Shown here: piece after piece, positions 32,106 to 41,290 of the stretch
Numbering within the stretch: position 1 is the stretch's first letter
Layout: every line of letters begins with the position of its first letter
Assembly (NCBI GenBank): GCA_963835085.1
Contig: CAWIED010000001.1
Coordinates: 2,976,001 to 3,040,000 of the forward strand
Length of the DNA stretch: 64,000 nt
From: JBDIAG01 sp963835085
GTDB lineage: Bacteria > Actinomycetota > Actinomycetes > Actinomycetales > CAWJMD01
Direction of reading: 5' to 3'
The notes under the pieces: generated by a model
Seen by the model: the letters and a program-made list of their open reading frames with translations, nothing else
Databases searched by the model: none
Told to the model about the DNA's origin: nothing
Translations under genes and position numbers: made by a program

Positions 32106-32162
32106 GATCGTGAGGGGTCGAATCCGGCTTCGGCAGGGCTGTGAACGGGGTCGGTTTCTGAC

Positions 32163-32201
32163 GCTATGACCATGCCCCGCCGGACGGGGCATCGTCACAG
32201 C
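32163..32201. repeat. 16-7-16 hairpin repeat, copy C
   Basis: Arms 32163-32178 and 32186-32201 (14/16 paired) around a 7-base loop. It lies between convergent gene ends, as copy A does. Confidence 0.8.
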
Positions 32202-32338
32202 GCAAGAAAAGCCCCTGGCCTGCGACTGTCGAAACCGCCCTTTGCGGAAGGCCCGGGCAGGCGGTGGCTCCCACCGCCAAGCTCCGTCCGCCTGTCGTCT
32301 GCCCCAACCCGCACCAGGCCGCCACATGAACGCAGCGG

Positions 32339-33141
32339 TTATGTCCCGGCGGGTCCTTCGGCCAACCGGGCCGATCGGTACTCGGACCGCAAGGCGGATC
32401 GTCCCACCTCTGGCACGGCGTCGGCGGCGGCGAGATCCACCACGAGCAACGCCTCGCCGAGGGCTCCTGCGGCGGCGAGAGGCCGGCCGTCGGGACCAGC
32501 AATGACCGAAAGGCCGCTGAAGGTGAGGTCGCGCTCCGGGCCGACCAGGTTCGCATAGACCACCACGGCGTCGTTCTCGTGGGCGCGGGCCGGTACCAGA
32601 GTGCGCTGGACGTGCTCGGAACCGATCGGGTTGGCCGTAGGGACGAGGATGAGCTGGGCGCCGGCCGCGCCGAGAACCGCCGCATGACCCGGGAACTCGA
32701 TGTCGTAGCAGATGAGCATGGCGGTCCGTCGGTCCCCGAGGTCGAAGACCGGCCCGACGCTGTCTCCGCGCGTGAAGCTGGTGGCCTCCATGTCACCGAA
32801 GAGCTGGTTCTTTCGATAGTGGGCCAAAATCTCGCCATCGGCGGAGATGGTGGTGGCTGCGTTGTAGACGGCCTGACCCGCGCGTTCGGCCCAGCCGAGA
32901 CAGATCGCACAGCCGGTCTGTCGGGCGATGGTTCGTAAGCGAGTGATCCACGAGCCGTCGAGGCCCTGCGCGAGCGTGGCGTGCAGGTCAGGCCGGTTGT
33001 AGCCGGGCAGGAAGAGCTCGGGAACGACCAACAGGGTGGCACACCCGCGGCCGCGCAGGCCCGCAACTGCCTCTCGAGCCCGGCGAAGGCCGCCTCGACC
33101 CTTCCGTCGGTGGGATGGCACTGCCAGAGCGCGATCTTCAT
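32339..33141 (-). pseudogene. Carbon-nitrogen hydrolase (nitrilase superfamily), frameshifted
   Basis: A nitrilase-type amidase reads in one frame from ATG 33141 ('MKIALWQCHPTDG', RBS ACAGGAG) to about 33040. It then continues in another frame from 'ATLLVVPELFLPGYN' to the stop at 32339. The span is 803 bp, one short of a multiple of three, so one missing base explains it. The catalytic Glu ('PELFLPGYN'), Lys ('YRKNQLFG') and Cys ('ICYDIEFPG') are all in the second part. Family members hydrolyse amides such as carbamoylputrescine or 4-guanidinobutyramide. It is third in the agmatinase-permease operon. It could be a real pseudogene or a sequencing error. Confidence 0.8.
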
Positions 33142-33246
33142 CGTGCGGACTCCTGTCGTCTACCGGGCCGCCCCCGAACCGGCTGACCCGAACGGGCCGC
33201 CCCCGCAACTGGCTGGCCAGCAACTGGCTGCCGCACCGGCCCCGGC

Positions 33247-34731
33247 TCAGAGCGGATACGGCGGTTCCGGCACGACGAAACCCGAGCCGTCGAGTCGTTC
33301 CAGCTCTCGTTCGCTGGCCTCCATGGCGCCCACTTCGCTGTCGAGGTCGAGGCTCCGGGCGAGGAACCAGTAGACGACGCCGGACACGAGGAGCCCGACG
33401 GCGAAGGACACGTCGGCCCCGCCGATGGCCTTGGCGGCCCACCCCTCGTAGAAGGTCGTCGTGATGAAGGGAACCATGGCGACGAATCCGACGGCGTACG
33501 CCAGCAGCCCGCGCCACGACCAGCGGCCGTAGATTCCGTTGGGCTTGAAGATCTCGGCAATGGCGTAGTGCCCGCGCCGGACGAAGTAGAAGTCGACGAG
33601 GTTGACGGCCGTCCACGGGATGAGGAAGTACAGCATCATGAGGACGAAGTTGTTGAAGCTGCCCAGGTAGTCGTCGGGAATGACGAGCGCCACGATGTAG
33701 GCGATGACGGCGAAGACGAGGATGCCGATGATCCGCGCGCGCACGGTCGGGTTGATGGGCCGGAAGCCGTCTACCGCACTGGCGCCGGTGAGCATCGCGC
33801 CGTAGCAGTTGATCGCCATGATGCTCACAAGCGCGGGCACCGACACGATGGCGGCGAAGGTGCCGAAGCCGGAGAAGACCGAGTTGCCGACGTGGACGAT
33901 GCTGCCGATGGCATCGGGGTTGGCGATGGCCGACCCCATCAGGGAGCCCAGGGCCATGAGCCACATGGCCGAGAGCGCGGCACCCGCATACGTCCATCCG
34001 ATGACGCCCTTGGCCGACACGTCTCGCGGCAGGTAGCGGCTGTAGTCGGAGACGTAGACGGCATAGGAGATCTGGTAACCGGCGGCGGCGCCGAACGTGA
34101 TGAGGAGGGCCGACCAGCTGAAGTGCGCGTGCTCGATCGTCGAACCCCCGTGCAGGGTCGCCACGGCCGCGATGGTGAGAACCAGGAACAGGGCGACCAT
34201 GAGGTAGGACAGCCAGCGCTGGATGAAGTGCAGCAGGTCATGGCCTACCACGGCGAGCGCGACGGCGATGAGGATGAGCACCGGATACCAGAACATCTTG
34301 CCGCCGGGCAGGGCGAGCTGAAGGGCCTGCGTCGCCAGGATGACGTTGAAGACGTTGAACCCGACATAGACGAACAGCACGGCGATGAACGGGACGATCG
34401 CTCCCCGGGTGCCGAACTGGGCCCGGGACTGAATCATCTGGGGAAGGCCCATCCGAGGGCCCTGGTTGGCGTGGAAGGCCATGAAGAAGGTGCCGAAGGC
34501 CGCGCCGAGGACGACGGCGAGAATCGACCAGCCCAGGCTCAGGCCGAGTTCGGGGCCGATGAACCCGGAGACCATCGTCGTGACGACGAAGTTGCCGGTG
34601 AACCAGAACGGACCCTGGTGCCACACGACACCACGCCGTTCGTTCTGCGGGATGTAATCGATCGATCGGGTCTCGATGACTCGGCGGCGGCCTTGTTCCG
34701 GTTCGCCTTGCGCAGATTCACTCTGGGACAT
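33247..34731 (-). CDS. NCS1-family permease (CodB/allantoin-type)
   Basis: The 494-residue membrane protein has about 12 helices. N-terminal sequence 'RSIDYIPQNERRGVVWHQGP' and 'FHANQGPRMGLPQMIQSRAQFG' are typical of nucleobase:cation symporters of the NCS1 family (cytosine permease-like). It probably imports a nitrogenous substrate. The ATG at 34731 has a strong ribosome site (AAAGGAG, 8 bp upstream); the open frame beyond it runs through the agmatinase gene in another phase. The neighbours, an agmatinase-like ureohydrolase and a nitrilase, suggest uptake of a guanidino compound rather than cytosine. Confidence 0.88.
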   Translation of the reverse strand: MSQSESAQGEPEQGRRRVIETRSIDYIPQNERRGVVWHQGPFWFTGNFVVTTMVSGFIGPELGLSLGWSILAVVLGAAFGTFFMAFHANQGPRMGLPQMIQSRAQFGTRGAIVPFIAVLFVYVGFNVFNVILATQALQLALPGGKMFWYPVLILIAVALAVVGHDLLHFIQRWLSYLMVALFLVLTIAAVATLHGGSTIEHAHFSWSALLITFGAAAGYQISYAVYVSDYSRYLPRDVSAKGVIGWTYAGAALSAMWLMALGSLMGSAIANPDAIGSIVHVGNSVFSGFGTFAAIVSVPALVSIMAINCYGAMLTGASAVDGFRPINPTVRARIIGILVFAVIAYIVALVIPDDYLGSFNNFVLMMLYFLIPWTAVNLVDFYFVRRGHYAIAEIFKPNGIYGRWSWRGLLAYAVGFVAMVPFITTTFYEGWAAKAIGGADVSFAVGLLVSGVVYWFLARSLDLDSEVGAMEASERELERLDGSGFVVPEPPYPL

Positions 34732-34808
34732 GGTGAGACTCCTTTCGGACGGGTCCGCACGGGGAACCACGGACCTGGGAGTAGCGGTTAGGCAGGTCGA
34801 GCGCGTGC

Positions 34809-35765
34809 TCAGCGGTTGCAGGCGAGCACCGAGAGCAGCTCGTAGGCCACGTGCGCGGCGGCGATGCCGGTGAGCTCGGCGTGGTCGTAGGGCGGGGACA
34901 CCTCGACGATGTCGGCGCCGATGACGTTGAGGCCGACCAGCCCGCGCAAGGTGTTGAGCAGTTCGCGACTGGTCAGACCACCGGCCTCGGGCGTGCCGGT
35001 GCCAGGGGCGTGCGCGGGGTCGAGGACATCGATGTCGACCGAGACGTAGACGGGAAGGTTGCCGAGCCGGGCCCGCATCCGGTCGACCACGCTCGAGACG
35101 GGGTCGCTCTCGTAGTCGTCGGACCGGATGACTTGGAAGCCCAGGACGCGGTCGTCCTCGAGGTCCTGGGTGGAGTAGAGCGGGCCCCGGGTTCCGACAT
35201 GGAGACAGTTCTCCAGCGCCAGCAGCCCCTCTTCCGACGCGCGCCGGAAGGGGGTGCCATGCGTGTACGGGGCGCCGAAGTAGGTGTCCCACGTGTCGAG
35301 ATGGGCGTCGAAGTGGAGAACGGCGATCTGGCCGTGGTCGCGATGCAACGACCGCAGCAGGGGAAGGGCGATCGTGTGATCGCCGCCGATGGTGAGCAGT
35401 GCGGCACCGTCGCTGCGTGCCGCGTCGGAGGCCGCCTCGATGGTGCGGATCGCTTCGTCCAGGTCGAACGGGTTGACGGCCACGTCACCGGCGTCGGCCA
35501 CCTGCTGCCTGGCGAACGGCTCGACGTCGAGCGCCGGGTTGTAGGGCCGCAGCAGTTTGGACGAGGCCCGGATGTGGCCGGGGCCGAAGCGGGCGCCGGG
35601 CCGGTACGAGACCCCGGAGTCGAAGGGCACGCCGAGCACCAGAACATCCGCACGCGAGACCTCGTCGGCACGGGGCAGTCGGGCGAACGTGGCCGGGCCC
35701 GCGAACCGGGGAATGAGCGTCGCGTCGACCGGGCCGACGGGCGTTGGCTGCAGGCTGTCGCTCAT
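34809..35765 (-). CDS. Agmatinase/guanidinobutyrase-family ureohydrolase
   Basis: The 318-residue ureohydrolase has all three binuclear manganese motifs: 'GGDHTIALPLLRS', 'DAHLDTW' and 'SVDIDVLDPAHAPGTGTPE'. The family cleaves agmatine, 4-guanidinobutyrate or related guanidines to urea and an amine; sequence alone does not decide the substrate. The ATG at 35765 has AGGAG 8 bp upstream. It is first in an operon with an NCS1 permease and a (frameshifted) nitrilase. That set matches a pathway from 4-guanidinobutyramide through 4-guanidinobutyrate to GABA at least as well as agmatine use. Confidence 0.9.
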   Translation of the reverse strand: MSDSLQPTPVGPVDATLIPRFAGPATFARLPRADEVSRADVLVLGVPFDSGVSYRPGARFGPGHIRASSKLLRPYNPALDVEPFARQQVADAGDVAVNPFDLDEAIRTIEAASDAARSDGAALLTIGGDHTIALPLLRSLHRDHGQIAVLHFDAHLDTWDTYFGAPYTHGTPFRRASEEGLLALENCLHVGTRGPLYSTQDLEDDRVLGFQVIRSDDYESDPVSSVVDRMRARLGNLPVYVSVDIDVLDPAHAPGTGTPEAGGLTSRELLNTLRGLVGLNVIGADIVEVSPPYDHAELTGIAAAHVAYELLSVLACNR

Positions 35766-35881
35766 GGGATCTCCTGGGCTGGAAGGCCTATGGCTGAACA
35801 ATAGGACCCTCCGCGCGGTCCCGGAACGGGGCAAGGGTCACAATCGAGTACCTGCTCAGGCCGGTAGGACGAGCGCCTGCC

Positions 35882-37231
35882 TCACCGCACGGGCGGCAAG
35901 GCGGGCAGGGCCAACTCGTACAGCCAGCTCCGCCACAGCGCCCGGGTCGATGGATCGTGCCGAGCCACCAGCTCGAGAAAGTCCTGCGTGGTCGCGGAGG
36001 CGTGCCCGTACCTCGCACACCAGTCACGCAGCACGGAGAAGAACACCGAATCGCCGACATGCAACCGCAACGCGTGCAGCGCCAGGGCCCCGCGCTTGTA
36101 GACCCGGTCGTCGAACATCAGGTCGGGGCCGGGATCGGCCAGCCGCAGCGTCTGGGGTTGGCGAGCCAGCCGGGCCCAGTACTCGCGGGCCAGAGTGTCG
36201 GCCGACGGGCCGCCGCGTGCCTGCGACCACAGCCACTCCGCATAGCAGGCGAACCCCTCGTGCAACCAGATGTGCTCCCAGGCCGAGATCGTCACCGAGT
36301 TGCCGAACCACTGGTGGGCCAGCTCGTGCGCGATGAGCCGCTCGTCCCGTCCGCCCAGATGGTTGGCCCCGAAGATCGACAGCCCTTGGGCCTCGAGCGG
36401 GATCTCCAGCGCGTCGTCGGTGACGACGACCGCGTAGTGCGAGAACGGATAGGGCCCGAACAGCTCGATGAACACGTCCATCATCTGCGGCTGCCGACCG
36501 AACGCCGGCTGCAGCCGTGCCGCCAGCCGATCGGGGAGGAAGACCTGCTGGGGCACCTTGCCGATGCCCGCGGGCACAAGGGTGTGCTCGGTGTAGCGAC
36601 CGATCTGCACCGTCGCGAGATAGGTCGCCATCGGCTCGGGACAGTCGTAGACCCAGCGCACCCGCGAGGCGCGGGTGCTCACCTGGGTGCAGGTGCCGTT
36701 GGCCACCACGCGATATCCGGGCTCCACCGTGACGGCGATCGTGTAGCTGGCCTTCTGCCGGGGATGGTCGTTGCACGGAAACCACGACGGAGCGCCTTCC
36801 GGCTGGCCGGCGACGATCACGCCGTCGGTCAGCTCCTCCCAGCCGACCTCTCCCCACCGACCCACGATGGGGCTGGGCGAGCCGGAATAGTTCACGTCCA
36901 CCACCACGGCGGAGCCGATCGGCAGCGGCGAGCGGAGGGCGATCGAGAGCCGGCCCGAACGATGCGAGAACCGCGCGGGCTGGGCACCGTTGACCCGCAC
37001 CTTGGAGACTCGCAGCCCATTGGCGAGATCGAGATCGAGCCGGTTCAGCACCACCTGGGCCCGACCGTGCAACCGTGCGCGGCCGTCGAGGCGGTTACTG
37101 GCGACCTTGTAGTCGAGATCGAGCTCATAGCGCGACACGGTGTAAGCGGCACTGCCGTGCGCGGGAAGGTAGGGATCGACCAAGCGCTCTGCCTGCGGCC
37201 TCCGGGGAGCGGAGCTCGATGCGGCTGGCAC
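35882..37231 (-). CDS. M1-family zinc metallopeptidase
   Basis: The 449-residue aminopeptidase-type protein has the zinc site 'HELAHQWFGN' with the third ligand Glu in 'IWLHEGFACYAEW' 18 residues on. The substrate motif is 'PLEAQGLS' in place of GAMEN. The N-terminal beta domain (about 20-210) and catalytic domain are present; the long C-terminal helical domain of PepN is absent, as in short M1 enzymes. There is no signal peptide. It lies 62 bp downstream of the Pls/PosA-type NRPS on the same strand; poly-lysine-degrading aminopeptidases are known in producers, so product turnover or self-protection is a plausible role. Confidence 0.9.
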   Translation of the reverse strand: MPAASSSAPRRPQAERLVDPYLPAHGSAAYTVSRYELDLDYKVASNRLDGRARLHGRAQVVLNRLDLDLANGLRVSKVRVNGAQPARFSHRSGRLSIALRSPLPIGSAVVVDVNYSGSPSPIVGRWGEVGWEELTDGVIVAGQPEGAPSWFPCNDHPRQKASYTIAVTVEPGYRVVANGTCTQVSTRASRVRWVYDCPEPMATYLATVQIGRYTEHTLVPAGIGKVPQQVFLPDRLAARLQPAFGRQPQMMDVFIELFGPYPFSHYAVVVTDDALEIPLEAQGLSIFGANHLGGRDERLIAHELAHQWFGNSVTISAWEHIWLHEGFACYAEWLWSQARGGPSADTLAREYWARLARQPQTLRLADPGPDLMFDDRVYKRGALALHALRLHVGDSVFFSVLRDWCARYGHASATTQDFLELVARHDPSTRALWRSWLYELALPALPPVR

Positions 37232-37293
37232 CGGGCCAGCCTAATGCCCTGAGGTCGAGCGCCCGACCGGCCGGCCGTTCCCGGCGGGCCCGC

Positions 37294-40200
37294 CTACCGA
37301 GGCTCTGTCGCTGGGGCGTCCTGCCAGGCGGCCACCGGATTGCCCGCCCACCGGGTGCCGTCCGGCAGCGAATCACCGCGCAGCACAAGGGCTGCGGGCC
37401 CCACAGTGGTGCCGGTGCCGATCACCGCGGCAGGCAGGACGACGCCGTGCGGGCCGAGCGTGGCACCCGCTCGCAGCAGCACCCGGTCGAGACTCATCAC
37501 CCGATCGTGGAAGAGATGGGTCTGCACCACACAGCCCACGTTCACGCAGGCGCCGGCGTCCAGCTGCACCAGGTCTGCCTCGGGCAGCCAGTAGGTCTCA
37601 CACCACACTCCGCGACCGATGTGGGCGCCCATCGCGCGCAACCAGAGGTTCAGCACGGGCGCACCGTAGGCACCACGGGCGAACCAGGGCGCGGCCATCA
37701 TCTCGACGAACGTGTCGGCCAGCTCGTTGCGCCAGATGAAGCTGCTCCACAGGGGATGCTCGCCGGCCGTGATCCGTCCCATCAGCAGCCACTTGACCGC
37801 CACTGCGATCGCGCACGAGACGAAGGCCGCGCCCGCCAGCACCGGGGCGGCTGCGAGCACTGCCGCTCCAAACCCCCAGCGCAGCAACACCGCCTCCAAC
37901 GTCAGCAGCACACCCAGCGCCACTCCCACGGTGGCGATCACCGACAGCAGCCGCAGCACCTCGATCACGCCGCGGGCCACCTTGAGCCGGACGGGCGGGG
38001 CGAAGGTGCGCTCGCCGTCGGTCTCGGCGGCGTCGCGGCGCAGCGGCATGGGCGGCGAACCGACCCATGACGTGCCCTTCTTCGCCTTCTCCGGTGCACT
38101 GGAAAGCACCGCCACCAGGCCGTGCTTGGGCACCCGCCGGCCCGGGGCGGTCATCCCGGAGTTGCCCAGGAAGGCCCGCTTGCCGACCTTGGCGCGTTCC
38201 ACCCGCAACCAGCCGCCACTCATCTCGTAGGTGCCGATCATGGTGTCGTCGGCCAGGAACGCTCCCTCGCCGACGCTGGTCATGGCAGGCAGCATGAGTA
38301 CGGTGGACGCCTCGACGTTCGGCGCGATCTGCGCGCCCAGGGCGCGTAGCCACCACGGAGTCGCCAGGCTGGCGTAGAGCGGGAAGAGCAGGCCGCGCGC
38401 CTCGTCCATGAGCCGTTCGGTGGCCCAGACCTGCCAGCCCACCCGGCTGCGGATCGGGTGGTGACCCTCCACGAGGCCGATCGAGAGGGCCCGTACGCAT
38501 ACCAGCGTGAGCAGGGCGAGGACGACGAACATGGTGAGCGCCCCCAGCGGCAGCCACCGCCAAGCCCCCACGGCCGCCTCGGCGAAGGTGCCCGTGTCGG
38601 CCACGCCGGCCCCGATCACCACCATCCCGCATAGAGCGGCGAGCAGCGGCAACGCGCCGAGCACTGCTGCTGTGGCGGCGTAGACGCTCACCCACTGCCG
38701 AGCCCGTGGCGGCTTGAGCTCCGGCCAGTCGTGCCGGGCCCGGCCGGAGAACGTCGCTGGACTGCCCTGCCACAGCTCGCCAGGTGGCACGTCGGTGAAA
38801 ACCGCTGAGCCCGCAGCCACTTCGGCCCCCTGGCCCACCCTGGTGCCCGGCAGCAGCGTGCTGCGGGAGCCGACGCTGGCCGAGGCGTCCACCCGTACCC
38901 GGCCGATGTGCACGACGTCGCCGTCGACCCAATGCCCGCTCAGGTCGACCTCGGGCTCGATCGCCGCGCCGCGCCGCAGCGTGAGCATGCCGGTGACGGG
39001 CGGCATCGAGTGCAGGTCGACGTCCCGGCCGATCTTGGCCCCCAGAGCGCGCGCGTAGTGCGTCACCCAGGGCGCTCCGGCCAGCCCGCCGACGCCGGCC
39101 GCCGACGCGAAGGCCTCGGTGAACCACAGTCTCAGGTGCACCGATCCCCCGCGTGGGTAGCGTCCTGGCTTGAGCCCGCGCAGTAGGCCGCGGGCGACCA
39201 GGACGGTCAGGCCCATCCGGCCCCAGGGAGTGATCAGCAGGAGCCAGCCGGCGAGCGCCCACCACCACGACACGTGGATCGCCCACGGGGCATGCCCGAG
39301 CGCCGCCAGCACATTGCCCAGCACCACGAGCCAGGTGAGCCATCGCAGTCCGACGATTCCTAGCAACGGAATGCCGAGCAATGTCTGCACCACCTGCGCC
39401 CCCACAGGCACCGGACGCACCGTGCGCCCACCCGTCTCCACCGGTGGATCGAACTCGTCGAGGCGGGCGGCCAGCTCGCCGATCCGGGGTGTGTCGTAGA
39501 CGTCTGCCACCGTGATCGTGGGCACCCGTTGCCGCAGCACCGCCACGAGCTGGGCGGCGGCCAGACTCCCGCCGCCGGAGTCGAAGAAGTTGTCGTCCGG
39601 GCCGGCGACCTCGGTGCCGAGGATCTTCGTCCAGGCCTGCGCGATCCAGCGCCCGGTCTCGCTGAGGCCGGCCGCGCCGGGGCCCGCACCCGAGCCGGGA
39701 TCGAGAGCGGGCAGCGGCCAGGGCAGCGCGTCGCGGTCGACCTTGCCCGACACTTTCGTGGGGATCGATTCCACCACAGCCAGTTTCGGCACCAGCTGGG
39801 CGGGCAGCCGGTACCGCAGCTGCTCGCGGCAGGCGGCCAGGTCGGGAACGGTATCGGCCGCTGGCGCGAGGTAGCCGACGAGCAGCTGGGTGCCGGCGTC
39901 GGTGCGGCGCACGGCCGAGGCCGCCGAGGCGATCCCCGGCAGGTCTTGCAGCGCCGCATCCACCTCACCGAGCTCGATCCGGCGTCCGCCCAGCTTCACC
40001 TGATCGTCGGCCCGCCCCATGAACACCAGGCCCTCGGCCTCCAGTCGCACCAGGTCACCGCTGCGGTAGGCGCGTTCCCAGCCCAGAGCCGGTGCGGGAG
40101 CGTACTTCTCGGCGTCCTTGACCGGATCGAGGTAACGCGCCAGGCCCACCCCGCCGATCACCAGCTCGCCGACCTCCCCCTCGGCCACCTGGTTGCCCGC

Positions 40201-41238
40201 AGCGTCCACGACAGCCAGGTCCCAACCGTCGAGCGGGTGCCCGATGCGTACCGGACCCACTCCGTCGAGCCGGGCACCGCAGGCCACGACGGTCGTCTCC
40301 GTGGGACCGTAGGTGTTCCAGACCTCGCGACCGTCGGTCACCAGCCGGGCCGCCAGCTCCGGCGGGCAGGCCTCACCCCCGAAGATCAGCATCCGGACGC
40401 CGGCCAGCTCGCTCGACTGCCACAGCCCGGCCAAGGTCGGCACCGTCGAGATGATCGAGACGCGTTGCTCCACCAGCCACGGCCCCAGGTCCATGCCGGT
40501 GCGCACGAGAGCGCGCGGGGCCGGCACCAGGCAGGCTCCCGAGCGCCAGGCCAGCCACATCTCCTCGCACGACGCGTCGAAGGCCACCGACAGGCCCGCC
40601 AGCCCCCGATCGCCCGGCCCGAGCGGCTCATGCTGCAGGAAGAGCCGGGCCTCGGCGTCCACGAAGGCCGCGGCGTTGAGATGAGTGACGGCCACTCCCT
40701 TAGGAGTGCCGGTGGAACCGGAGGTGAAGATGATCCAGGCGTCGTCTGCGTAGCTGGGCAGGTTGTCCGGCGGCGCGCTCTCCCGGCTCGTGGCCGATGC
40801 CGGTGTGGCCGCGACGGCAGAGCCGGCGAGCTTATGCCCGTCGGTGAGCACCCCGACCACACCCGCCTCGCCGAACACGGTGCGGGCGCGCTCCTCGGGG
40901 TCGTCAAGGTCCACCGGCACATAGGCCGCACCGGCGAAGAGCACCGACAGGATTCCTACATAGAGGTCGGCCGAGCCTGAGGTCATCCGCACTCCCACCC
41001 GGTCGCCGCGCCGCACGCCGGTCCGGTGCAGCGCGGCGGCCCGTCGCCGGACCTCGGCCAGCAGCTCCGCGTAGGACAACACCCGGTCGCCATCGTCGAT
41101 CGCGGCCGCGTCGGGGTGGTGGGTGGCCGTGGCGACGAGCACGTCCACCAAGGTGCGGGGACGCGGGGCGCGCTGCGAGCGCCGATACGGATCCTCGCCG
41201 CTGGGTCCGAGCACGCCATCACGGTACCGGTTGGGCAT
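37294..41238 (-). CDS. Pls/PosA-family NRPS (poly-lysine synthetase-like)
   Basis: The 1,314-residue protein is close to the length of Streptomyces epsilon-poly-lysine synthetase. An adenylation domain (about 30-520) has A3 'FTSGSTGTPKG', A5 'NTYGPTETTV', A7 'YRSGDLVRL', A8 'GRADDQVKLGGRRIELGEVD' and A10 'PTKVSGKVDR'. A carrier domain follows with Ser near 558 ('DSGGGSL'). The remainder has six or so membrane helices (from about 615) alternating with three left-handed beta-helix-like modules ('IGRDVDLHSMPPVTGML', 'VLMLPAMTSVGEGAFL', 'GAHIGRGVWCETYWL'). The A4 region 'FDASCEEMW' places an acidic residue where the pocket would meet a cationic side chain. Product: a basic amino-acid homopolymer, inferred. 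Confidence 0.9.
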   Translation of the reverse strand: MPNRYRDGVLGPSGEDPYRRSQRAPRPRTLVDVLVATATHHPDAAAIDDGDRVLSYAELLAEVRRRAAALHRTGVRRGDRVGVRMTSGSADLYVGILSVLFAGAAYVPVDLDDPEERARTVFGEAGVVGVLTDGHKLAGSAVAATPASATSRESAPPDNLPSYADDAWIIFTSGSTGTPKGVAVTHLNAAAFVDAEARLFLQHEPLGPGDRGLAGLSVAFDASCEEMWLAWRSGACLVPAPRALVRTGMDLGPWLVEQRVSIISTVPTLAGLWQSSELAGVRMLIFGGEACPPELAARLVTDGREVWNTYGPTETTVVACGARLDGVGPVRIGHPLDGWDLAVVDAAGNQVAEGEVGELVIGGVGLARYLDPVKDAEKYAPAPALGWERAYRSGDLVRLEAEGLVFMGRADDQVKLGGRRIELGEVDAALQDLPGIASAASAVRRTDAGTQLLVGYLAPAADTVPDLAACREQLRYRLPAQLVPKLAVVESIPTKVSGKVDRDALPWPLPALDPGSGAGPGAAGLSETGRWIAQAWTKILGTEVAGPDDNFFDSGGGSLAAAQLVAVLRQRVPTITVADVYDTPRIGELAARLDEFDPPVETGGRTVRPVPVGAQVVQTLLGIPLLGIVGLRWLTWLVVLGNVLAALGHAPWAIHVSWWWALAGWLLLITPWGRMGLTVLVARGLLRGLKPGRYPRGGSVHLRLWFTEAFASAAGVGGLAGAPWVTHYARALGAKIGRDVDLHSMPPVTGMLTLRRGAAIEPEVDLSGHWVDGDVVHIGRVRVDASASVGSRSTLLPGTRVGQGAEVAAGSAVFTDVPPGELWQGSPATFSGRARHDWPELKPPRARQWVSVYAATAAVLGALPLLAALCGMVVIGAGVADTGTFAEAAVGAWRWLPLGALTMFVVLALLTLVCVRALSIGLVEGHHPIRSRVGWQVWATERLMDEARGLLFPLYASLATPWWLRALGAQIAPNVEASTVLMLPAMTSVGEGAFLADDTMIGTYEMSGGWLRVERAKVGKRAFLGNSGMTAPGRRVPKHGLVAVLSSAPEKAKKGTSWVGSPPMPLRRDAAETDGERTFAPPVRLKVARGVIEVLRLLSVIATVGVALGVLLTLEAVLLRWGFGAAVLAAAPVLAGAAFVSCAIAVAVKWLLMGRITAGEHPLWSSFIWRNELADTFVEMMAAPWFARGAYGAPVLNLWLRAMGAHIGRGVWCETYWLPEADLVQLDAGACVNVGCVVQTHLFHDRVMSLDRVLLRAGATLGPHGVVLPAAVIGTGTTVGPAALVLRGDSLPDGTRWAGNPVAAWQDAPATEPR

Positions 41239-41290
41239 GGTCTCTTTGTGGTTCCAGCAACGGGGGCACCAGTACGGCTACCGTGAGGAC

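Larger units (their letters stand above)
31849..32338. other. 490-bp non-coding gap between convergent genes
   Basis: No supportable gene. It holds an imperfect direct repeat (31987-32105) and hairpin copy C (32163-32201). Short minus-strand frames here are Arg/Gly-rich and match no family that I recognise. Confidence 0.6.

Noticed and set aside
33142..33997. Long upstream extension of the nitrilase frame
   Set aside because: It runs through the permease gene in the wrong phase, and the true N-terminus is in the other frame at 33141, so a frameshift is the better explanation.
35766..35881. Guanidine-type riboswitch upstream of the agmatinase-like gene
   Set aside because: The spacer is only 116 bp and I could not see the conserved pairing or ACR-type motifs of known guanidine riboswitches.
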